Shown here piece by piece: positions 6,591 through 11,561 of a DNA stretch of 11,561 bases. Made by a program: the position numbers and the translations under genes. The DNA is taken from positions 1 through 11,561 of the forward strand of contig JASBTO010000177.1 of the NCBI GenBank assembly GCA_030148365.1, written 5' to 3'. Position 1 is the stretch's first letter, and the number at the start of each line of letters is the position of its first letter. Under the pieces are notes generated by a model. It did no database searches. It saw only the letters and a program-made list of their open reading frames with translations, and had not been told where the DNA came from. The DNA comes from Kangiellaceae bacterium (GTDB lineage: Bacteria; Pseudomonadota; Gammaproteobacteria; Enterobacterales; Kangiellaceae).

Positions 6591-7023
6591 TTTGACAGCC
6601 GAGGTCCCTTACTGCATCCCTTTTCACGATCTGGATCCCATGGCCATTGTCTGGCACGGCAACTATGCGCGTTATTTTGAACTGGCGCGCTGCGCGTTGC
6701 TGAACAAGATAGATTTCAATTACCCGCAGATGGAGGCCACCGGTTTTCTCTGGCCGGTGATCGATCTGCGGGTCAAGTATGTCCGGCCGCTCCGGTTCGA
6801 GCAGGACATCCGTATTCAGGCGACCCTGGAAGAAGCCGAAAACCGCCTCAAAATCAGTTACCGGATCCTGGATGCCGGATCCGGAGAGGTCCAGACCCGG
6901 GGCCACAGCATTCAGGTGGCCGTGCGCAAGGACAACCATGAAATGTGCCTGGTGTCGCCGCCGGTGCTGTTTGAAAAGCTGGGTATCGAAGCGCCGGGTC
7001 ATTCGACCGGAGGTGGCATTTGA
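6577..7023 (+). CDS. apeK: 4HBT-type hotdog acyl thioesterase
   Basis: A 148-residue hotdog protein of the YbgC/4-hydroxybenzoyl-CoA thioesterase class. The active-site signature FHDLDPMAIVWHGNYARYFE (residues 16-35) matches the family pattern DxDxxGxVxxxxY, with Asp20 at the catalytic position and Tyr30 conserved; the usual Gly is replaced by Ala23. It should hydrolyse a thioester bond, either releasing the finished polyene from its carrier protein or clearing stalled intermediates; the sequence does not decide between these. The ATG at 6577 overlaps the lyase gene by 14 bp and has GGAG at 6568-6571, 5 nt upstream. An in-frame start at 6451 would be buried in the lyase gene and precede the hotdog fold with unrelated residues. 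The stop shares one base with the next start (TGATG). Confidence 0.85.
   Translation: MKLPDLTAEVPYCIPFHDLDPMAIVWHGNYARYFELARCALLNKIDFNYPQMEATGFLWPVIDLRVKYVRPLRFEQDIRIQATLEEAENRLKISYRILDAGSGEVQTRGHSIQVAVRKDNHEMCLVSPPVLFEKLGIEAPGHSTGGGI
7009..7016 (+). promoter_or_regulatory. strong ribosome binding site of the LolA-like gene
   Basis: GGAGGTGG is the best Shine-Dalgarno match in the window, 6 nt before the ATG at 7023 and inside the thioesterase gene. It supports strong initiation of the periplasmic protein and fixes ATG 7023 over TTG 7020. Confidence 0.75.
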
Positions 7024-7877
7024 TGAGTCTGCGTTGTGGAAGAGGGTCCTGTCTGGCGGTTTTGCTGTTGGTGTTCGGCGCCGCGCAGGCGTGGGCCCTT
7101 GAGGAGAAGCTGCAGCAACCCGGACAAACTATTGCGACCGAATTGCCGGTGCAAGGCGAGTTTGAGCAGCTTCGTCATCTCAGACTGCTGAAAAAACCGA
7201 TCCGCTCCAGCGGCCGGTTTCGCATCTCCCCGGACAAGACTTTGGAGTGGCACACTCTGCGGCCCCTCGAGTCACAACTGCTGATGACTCCGGACGGCGT
7301 TACCGAGCGACAGGCTGGCGTGCCGGCGCGTAGCGTCGGCTTTGCCGAGCAACCGCTCATGGCCACCTTTGCCAAGGCGCTGCTCGGCATCTTCAGTGGT
7401 GACTTTGAACCGCTGGAGGAAAACTTTGACCTGCAGTGGTCGCAGCCCGGGCGCTGCTGGCATTTGCGAATGGAGCCCCGCGCGCCGGAAATTGCCCGGG
7501 CCATCTCCCATCTGGAAATCATCGGCGACAGCCGGGTGCACCATGTCGGCCTCCACGATACCCGCGGCGACCGCACCGAAATCCGTTTCCGGTACGAGCC
7601 TTCAGCGCATAAAGAGTCGTCCTCAGCGGATAAAGAGCCCTCAGCGGATAAAGAGCCCTCAGCGAATAAAGAGCCCTCAGCGAATAAAGAGCCCTCAGCG
7701 GATAAAGAGCCCTCAGCGGGAAAAGAGTCTCCCTCAGCGGGAAAAGAGTCTCCCTCAGCAAAAAATGAGTCGCCCTCAGCCAGAAATCAGCCCTCTTCAG
7801 TCCAGCCGGACTCGGAAAATCCCTCCTGTGCGGACGAGGCCCCGCTGACAACCGGTACATCCAGTCTTGACGGCTAG
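7023..7877 (+). CDS. apeL: LolA-like periplasmic lipoprotein-carrier homologue with repetitive tail
   Basis: A 284-residue exported protein. Residues 1-25 form a Sec signal peptide, with a basic N-terminus, the hydrophobic core LAVLLLVFGAA and a cleavage site after AQAWA. Residues of about 26-192 resemble the LolA-like proteins of aryl polyene clusters: GEFEQLRHLRLLKKPIRSSG (45-64) followed by the beta-strand-rich FRISPDKTLEW and LLMTPDGV. LolA carries lipoproteins across the periplasm in a hydrophobic cavity, so here it may shuttle the polyene lipid; this is inference. Residues 192-284 are an unusual low-complexity extension made of PSADKE and PSAGKES type repeats, highly charged and probably disordered. 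Ordinary LolA proteins are about 200 residues and end near the folded domain. It follows the thioesterase with a 1-bp overlap and overlaps the exporter by 11 bp. Confidence 0.78.
   Translation: MSLRCGRGSCLAVLLLVFGAAQAWALEEKLQQPGQTIATELPVQGEFEQLRHLRLLKKPIRSSGRFRISPDKTLEWHTLRPLESQLLMTPDGVTERQAGVPARSVGFAEQPLMATFAKALLGIFSGDFEPLEENFDLQWSQPGRCWHLRMEPRAPEIARAISHLEIIGDSRVHHVGLHDTRGDRTEIRFRYEPSAHKESSSADKEPSADKEPSANKEPSANKEPSADKEPSAGKESPSAGKESPSAKNESPSARNQPSSVQPDSENPSCADEAPLTTGTSSLDG
7599..7790 (+). repeat. in-frame 18/21-bp tandem repeat encoding a PSADKE/PSAGKES tail
   Basis: Ten head-to-tail units lie in the 3' third of the LolA-like gene. Unit 1 (7599-7619, 21 bp) is diverged. Units 2-6 (7620-7709) are 18 bp with consensus ccctcagcggataaagag, differing from each other at one or two bases. 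Units 7-9 (7710-7772) are 21 bp, extended by a serine codon. Unit 10 (7773-7790, 18 bp) is degenerate. Units 7 and 8 are identical, units 3 and 6 are identical, and units 4 and 5 are identical. All lengths are multiples of three, so copy-number change keeps the frame. It encodes a Pro-Ser-Ala-Asp/Asn-Lys-Glu hexapeptide or its heptapeptide variant. Confidence 0.93.
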
Positions 7878-10218
7878 GCCCTTCCTGTATTGGCTGGCCG
7901 GTCTGCTGCTCGCCATCGGCGGGCTTGGCTGGCAGTTGCGGGATGGTTTGCCCATACAAACCGATATTCTTGCCCTGCTGCCTGCCGACGAGCAGGACCC
8001 GGTGGTTGCCGAAGCGCTGGAGCGGGTCAGCGGCAAGGCCAGCCGGGAAACCCTGTTTCTGGTTACCGCGCCGACCTGGGCCGAGGCCGCCGCCGCCGCT
8101 TCGGCGTTGCAGGATAGCCTGGCGAATTCCGGACTCTTTGCTATCCCGTTCAACGCAGCTGACGAGCCCTCACTGCAGGCATTTTACGAGCTGTATTTTC
8201 CCCGCCGCTGGCAACTTCTGACCCGCCCGGCACGCCAGCAACTCGGTGACGGGCACTATCAGGACTTCGTCAATGGCGCCCTGACCCGGCTGAGCAGTCC
8301 GCTGGCGATGGTCAGCTCGGAAGTCATCGTGGCGGATCCGCTGCTGCTGTTTTCGGCTTTCAGCGAGTCCCTGGCCAGTGGCAACCGCTTTACCCTGAGG
8401 GATGGCTGGATCAGTCTGCCGGCAAACGACAGCGAGCGGATCGTGATCCGTGGCCGTACCCTGCAGGCGCCATTCCAGGTCGCCTTTCAGGAAGCCTTCG
8501 CCAGCTACTGGCCAAGGGCAAGCCATGAACTGTCCGCCGCCCACGGCAGTGCCAATGTGCAGATTACCGGGGTCTTGCCCTTTGCCGCCGAGGCCAGCTC
8601 CCAGGCCAAACAGGAAATTTCCACCATCGGCCTCGGCTCCTTGCTGGGCATCGTGCTGCTGCTGTTGCTGACCTTCCGCTCGCCTTCGCCTTTGTTGTTG
8701 TGTCTGTTGCCCGTGGCGTCGGGGATGGTGCTCGCGGTGTTGCTGTCGTTGCTAATCTTCGAGCAGCTACACCTGTTTACCCTGGTGATAGGCACCAGCC
8801 TGATCGGGGTCTCGATCGATTACGCATTCCATTATCTCGCCGCCCGTCATGACGCAGGCGCCGACTGGCGGGCGGATCGGGGCCTGCGGGCCATTCTCCC
8901 CGGTATCAGTTTTGGTCTGGTGACCAGTCTGCTCGGCTATGCGGCGCTGTATTTTTCGGCCTTCCCCGGGCTCTACCAGGTGGCGACTTTTTCCTGCATC
9001 GGACTGATTGGCGCCTGGCTGACGGTGGTGCTGGCGTTTCCCTGGTTACAGCAGCGTGCGCTGGCCCGGCCAGGGCGGGCGGGCTCGCGGTGGCTTCAGG
9101 CTTACTGTCTCTGGTGGCAGAAAATCGCAGACAAGCGTTTTGCGGTGATCGCGGTGGTCCTGGTGCTGGCCGGGCTGCTCTTGGGCCTTGGGCGGCTGAC
9201 GGTCAATGACGATATCCGCTTGTTGCAAGGTGCATCCCCGGCCTTATTGCAGGCCGACGCCAATATCCGGGAAGCGACGGGTACCGGAACCGGCAACCGG
9301 TTTTTCCTGGTCGCCGGCGGCAGCACCGAACAACTTCTGCAACGGGAAGAAGCGCTGGTTGATTTGCTGACTGAACAACAGCAACTGGGCAATCTGGAAG
9401 CCGTGCAGGCCTCGAGCCGGTGGTTGCCGTCACTCGCCCGTCAGCGGGAAAATCGTGACTGGCTGGCGACCGCGCTGGAGCAACCTGCAGTGACGGAATA
9501 TCTGGACGGGCTGGGCCTGAGTTCAGCCCAACGCCGGCAACTTGAAGCGTCCTTGCAGAAAGGCCCGGATCTGACTGACGAGATTTTTCTGGCGAGCCCT
9601 ATAGCCAAGCCGCTGGAAGACTTGTGGCTGGGCAGTGTCCGACAGCAGCAGGTATCGGTAGTGCTGCCATCGGGGGTCCGTAACTGGCCGGCGCTCCAGC
9701 AGGCTGCCGCTGAGCTGGACGGGGTCCGGGCCGTCGATCGGGTCGGCCAGCTTTCCGGGCTGCTCGGACAATACCGCGAACGGGCGTTGCTGTTGGTGGC
9801 GTTGGCGTATGGTGTAATCTTTATTCTCCTGCTGGTTCGCTACGGATTGACGGGCGCCGTACGGGTGATTGCCGGGCCCGTGTTGGCGGCGCTGCTGGCG
9901 GTTGCGGTCATAGGCTGGCTGGGCGAAGCTTTCAACCTGTTCCACGCCGTTGCGCTGGTGCTGGTGCTGGGGATTGGCATTGACTACACCATTTTCTTTG
10001 CCGAAGGCCAGAATCACCTGCGGGCGACGGCGCTGGCGATCACCCTGTCGGCCACCTCGACGCTGCTGGCATTCGGTTTGCTGGCATTGAGTGGCACACC
10101 GGCGATCCATGGTTTTGGCTTGATCATCCTCGCCGGTATCGCATTTGCCTTTTTGCTGGCGCCGATCGCGGTATCGGCGCGGAGTCCCCAATCAGGAGTG
10201 AACTACAATGAATTTTGA
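7867..10218 (+). CDS. apeM: MMPL/RND-family exporter
   Basis: A 783-residue inner-membrane transporter with the duplicated RND architecture. One membrane segment (about 6-23) is followed by a periplasmic domain (24-250), then five membrane segments (about 252-395). A second half repeats the plan, with a segment at 425-443, a periplasmic domain at 445-637 and five segments from 640 to 770. Each half carries the MMPL motif with a membrane Asp-Tyr pair: GVSIDYAFHY (Asp318) and GIGIDYTIFF (Asp706), the likely proton-relay residues. The family exports lipids and polyenes by proton-motive force; here it probably lifts the polyene lipid from the inner membrane to the LolA-like carrier (inference). 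Translation must begin at TTG 7867: an in-frame TGA lies at 7846-7848 and there is no ATG or GTG before the first membrane segment. No clear Shine-Dalgarno precedes it, so coupling to the upstream gene is likely. Confidence 0.88.
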   Translation: MTARPFLYWLAGLLLAIGGLGWQLRDGLPIQTDILALLPADEQDPVVAEALERVSGKASRETLFLVTAPTWAEAAAAASALQDSLANSGLFAIPFNAADEPSLQAFYELYFPRRWQLLTRPARQQLGDGHYQDFVNGALTRLSSPLAMVSSEVIVADPLLLFSAFSESLASGNRFTLRDGWISLPANDSERIVIRGRTLQAPFQVAFQEAFASYWPRASHELSAAHGSANVQITGVLPFAAEASSQAKQEISTIGLGSLLGIVLLLLLTFRSPSPLLLCLLPVASGMVLAVLLSLLIFEQLHLFTLVIGTSLIGVSIDYAFHYLAARHDAGADWRADRGLRAILPGISFGLVTSLLGYAALYFSAFPGLYQVATFSCIGLIGAWLTVVLAFPWLQQRALARPGRAGSRWLQAYCLWWQKIADKRFAVIAVVLVLAGLLLGLGRLTVNDDIRLLQGASPALLQADANIREATGTGTGNRFFLVAGGSTEQLLQREEALVDLLTEQQQLGNLEAVQASSRWLPSLARQRENRDWLATALEQPAVTEYLDGLGLSSAQRRQLEASLQKGPDLTDEIFLASPIAKPLEDLWLGSVRQQQVSVVLPSGVRNWPALQQAAAELDGVRAVDRVGQLSGLLGQYRERALLLVALAYGVIFILLLVRYGLTGAVRVIAGPVLAALLAVAVIGWLGEAFNLFHAVALVLVLGIGIDYTIFFAEGQNHLRATALAITLSATSTLLAFGLLALSGTPAIHGFGLIILAGIAFAFLLAPIAVSARSPQSGVNYNEF
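10194..10201 (+). promoter_or_regulatory. ribosome binding site of the FAD oxidoreductase gene
   Basis: AGGAGTGA ends 6 nt before the ATG at 10208 and lies inside the last codons of the exporter gene. It supports this start and independent loading of ribosomes at an 11-bp overlap. Confidence 0.7.
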
Positions 10219-11446
10219 GCGACCCCATTACCCGGTGGTCATTATCGGTGCGGGGCCTGCGGGCAGTGTCGCTGCGGCGCTTTTGCGCCAGCGGGGCTAT
10301 CCGGTATTGGTCCTTGAGAAGGCTCACTTTCCCCGTTTCTCCATCGGTGAGAGTTTGTTGCCCCAGTCCATGGGATTGCTGGCGGAAGCTGGTCTGCTTG
10401 ATGCTGTCAACGATGCCGGATTCCGGTTCAAGGACGGCGCGGTATTTGACTATGACGGCAATCGGCAGTCCTTCGATTTCCGGGAAAAATATGGTGATGA
10501 CGAGGCCACGGCCTTCCAGGTGCAGCGGGCCGGGTTTGATCAGATCCTGGCGGACGGGGCAGCCCGGCAAGGGGCGGAAATTCATTTCGGTCAGGAAATC
10601 ACCTCCGTCGAATTCCGGGATCAAAAAGCCGTGCTGACCGGCATTAACGATGACGGAAAAGAGTTTCAGGTGCAGGCGGATTTTGTGCTGGATGCCAGCG
10701 GCTTCGGCCGGGTGTTGCCGCGATTACTGGATCTGGAAATACCCACCGGTTTTCCGGAGCGGGTATCCCTGTTTACTCACATCCGGGACCCCCTGGATGG
10801 ACCCGGCTTTGATCGGGACAAGATCCTCATCACCGTGCACCCGCAAAATCGCGACATCTGGTATTGGTTAATCCCCTTTAACGACGGCACGGCTTCCCTG
10901 GGCGTCGTCGGCGAGCCGGTTATACTCGGCGTTGACGACGGGGCCAGTCCGGAGTCGCAGCTAAAGCAATGGATAGCGTCCTGCCCGACCATGAGTGAGC
11001 TGCTGGCGCAGGCAGAGTTTTACAAACCGGTACACTGCCTGCGCGGCTATGCCGCCAAGGTCCGGCAACTGGCGGGCCCCAATTATGCGCTGCTGGGCAA
11101 TGCCGGCGAGTTTCTGGACCCGGTATTTTCCTCCGGCGTGACGATTGCCCTGAAGTCGGCGAGCCTTGCGACCGCGGCGCTGGATCGACAGTTGCAGGGA
11201 CAGGAGGTCGACTGGCAGCGGGAATACAGTGAGCCGCTGCAGGCCGGGGTCGATGTGTTCCGGACCTATGTCAACGCCTGGTATGACGGCCGTTTTCAGG
11301 ATGTGATTTTCCATCAAACGCCGAACCCGGTTATCAAGGAGATGATTTGTGCGATTCTGGCCGGCTATGTCTGGGATGGCAGCAATCCCTATGTCGCTCA
11401 GCCCGAACGCCGCCTCAAGACCCTGGTGGAAGTATGCCGCGCCTGA
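10208..11446 (+). CDS. FAD-dependent oxidoreductase of the flavin-dependent halogenase/geranylgeranyl reductase-like group
   Basis: A 412-residue flavoprotein. The N-terminal Rossmann motif is VVIIGAGPAGSVAAALL (Gly14, Gly16, Gly19), with the strand end VLVLEK. HFPRFSIGESLLPQ (40-53) and FRFKDGAVFDYDG (72-84, Lys75) resemble flavin-dependent halogenases. It also has WYWLIP at 218-223, a match to the halogenase motif WxWxIP, and the second FAD block LLGNAGEFLDPVFSSGV (295-311). Halogenases use FADH2, oxygen and halide to form a hypohalous species handed to an active-site lysine. Xanthomonadins are brominated and some flexirubins chlorinated, so a halogenase acting on the aryl polyene fits. A FixC/geranylgeranyl-reductase-like dehydrogenase that oxidises or reduces the chain is the main alternative. 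I see no flavin reductase partner here. It sits between the exporter and lipoprotein genes, where classical ape clusters have no such gene as far as I recall. Confidence 0.8.
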   Translation: MNFERPHYPVVIIGAGPAGSVAAALLRQRGYPVLVLEKAHFPRFSIGESLLPQSMGLLAEAGLLDAVNDAGFRFKDGAVFDYDGNRQSFDFREKYGDDEATAFQVQRAGFDQILADGAARQGAEIHFGQEITSVEFRDQKAVLTGINDDGKEFQVQADFVLDASGFGRVLPRLLDLEIPTGFPERVSLFTHIRDPLDGPGFDRDKILITVHPQNRDIWYWLIPFNDGTASLGVVGEPVILGVDDGASPESQLKQWIASCPTMSELLAQAEFYKPVHCLRGYAAKVRQLAGPNYALLGNAGEFLDPVFSSGVTIALKSASLATAALDRQLQGQEVDWQREYSEPLQAGVDVFRTYVNAWYDGRFQDVIFHQTPNPVIKEMICAILAGYVWDGSNPYVAQPERRLKTLVEVCRA

Positions 11447-11561
11447 AGCAATGGAGTTGGCTCGCGATCCTGCTGGGCCTTTATGGCTGTGCCAGCCTGC
11501 TCCCGGCCGACAGCGTCTGGCTGGCGGCGCGGGAGTACTACCGCCTGCAACCGGCGGCGAC
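11434..11561 (+). CDS. outer-membrane lipoprotein, probably DUF3261 type, 3' end missing
   Basis: The first 42 codons of a gene cut by the right edge. The ATG at 11434 overlaps the FAD gene by 13 bp. It encodes a lipoprotein signal peptide: basic start MPRLK, hydrophobic core WLAILLGL and a lipobox ending LYGC, with the acylated residue Cys19. Residue +2 is Ala, so the Lol sorting rule predicts the outer membrane. The mature part begins ASLLPADSVWLAAREYYRLQ, which is too short to name a domain. From its place after the exporter I expect the DUF3261 lipoprotein of aryl polyene clusters (the slot I recall as apeN), possibly the outer-membrane receptor for cargo brought by the LolA-like protein; this is inference from context. 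An alternative ATG at 11451 is in another frame and gives no signal peptide. Confidence 0.75.
   Translation, partial: MPRLKQWSWLAILLGLYGCASLLPADSVWLAAREYYRLQPAA

Noticed and set aside
7599..7790. Possible CRISPR array or intergenic repeat from the regularly repeated 18/21-bp units
   Set aside because: Units are directly adjacent with no spacers, keep the reading frame and encode a peptide repeat within an open gene; it is a coding tandem repeat.
7519..7959. Antisense open frame on the - strand with a Leu-Arg-Ala-Leu-Tyr type repeat
   Set aside because: It is the mirror of the tandem repeat in the LolA-like gene, has no recognisable domain and crosses two well supported + strand genes.
11451..11561. 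Alternative start ATG 11451 for the last gene
   Set aside because: That frame gives no signal peptide and Pro/Gly/Arg-rich shadow composition, while the frame from 11434 gives a clean lipobox.

Overview
The window is a stretch of one large, GC-rich, single-strand operon that I read as an aryl polyene (APE) pigment/lipid biosynthesis cluster of the xanthomonadin/flexirubin type, most likely from a gammaproteobacterium. This rests on gene content and order: acyltransferase, two acyl carrier proteins, a small membrane protein, an AMP-dependent aryl ligase, a FabZ-like dehydratase, a glycosyltransferase-acyltransferase fusion, an ammonia lyase, a hotdog thioesterase, a LolA-like periplasmic protein, an MMPL/RND exporter, an FAD oxidoreductase and a lipoprotein. 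Apart from the ammonia lyase and the FAD enzyme, the order matches apeD to apeN of the Escherichia coli / Xenorhabdus ape clusters as I remember them. The genus cannot be fixed from the window.

Layout: 1-507 is the 3' part of a PlsC-type acyltransferase. 500-1024 holds the two carrier proteins. 1024-1575 encodes a multi-pass membrane protein. 1577-2959 is the adenylating ligase, 2956-3297 the dehydratase and 3311-5047 the GT2-acyltransferase fusion. 5034-6590 is the MIO-type ammonia lyase and 6577-7023 the thioesterase. 7023-7877 is the LolA-like protein with a repeat tail, 7867-10218 the exporter, 10208-11446 the FAD oxidoreductase/halogenase-like enzyme. From 11434 to the right edge lies the start of a lipoprotein gene.

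How the parts should work together (inference from family knowledge): the ammonia lyase converts an aromatic amino acid to an aryl-acrylate. The ligase adenylates an aryl acid and loads it on a carrier protein. Ketosynthases and a ketoreductase, absent here and expected to the right of the window, extend the chain, and the dehydratase introduces the double bonds. The thioesterase and acyltransferases release the polyene or move it to a lipid or glycolipid anchor. The LolA-like protein, the MMPL exporter and the lipoprotein resemble a route to the outer membrane. The FAD enzyme may halogenate or oxidise the aryl head or chain.

The whole window is coding on the + strand. The longest gap between genes is 13 bp, and most junctions overlap by 1-14 bp, so there is no room for an internal promoter or terminator between genes. 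I see no RNA genes, insertion sequences, CRISPR arrays or attachment sites. The points most worth a second look are the non-histidine signature of the HutH-family lyase, the halogenase WxWxIP motif in the FAD enzyme, the in-frame 18/21-bp tandem repeat in the LolA-like gene, and a dehydratase whose usual catalytic Glu/Asp position is His.
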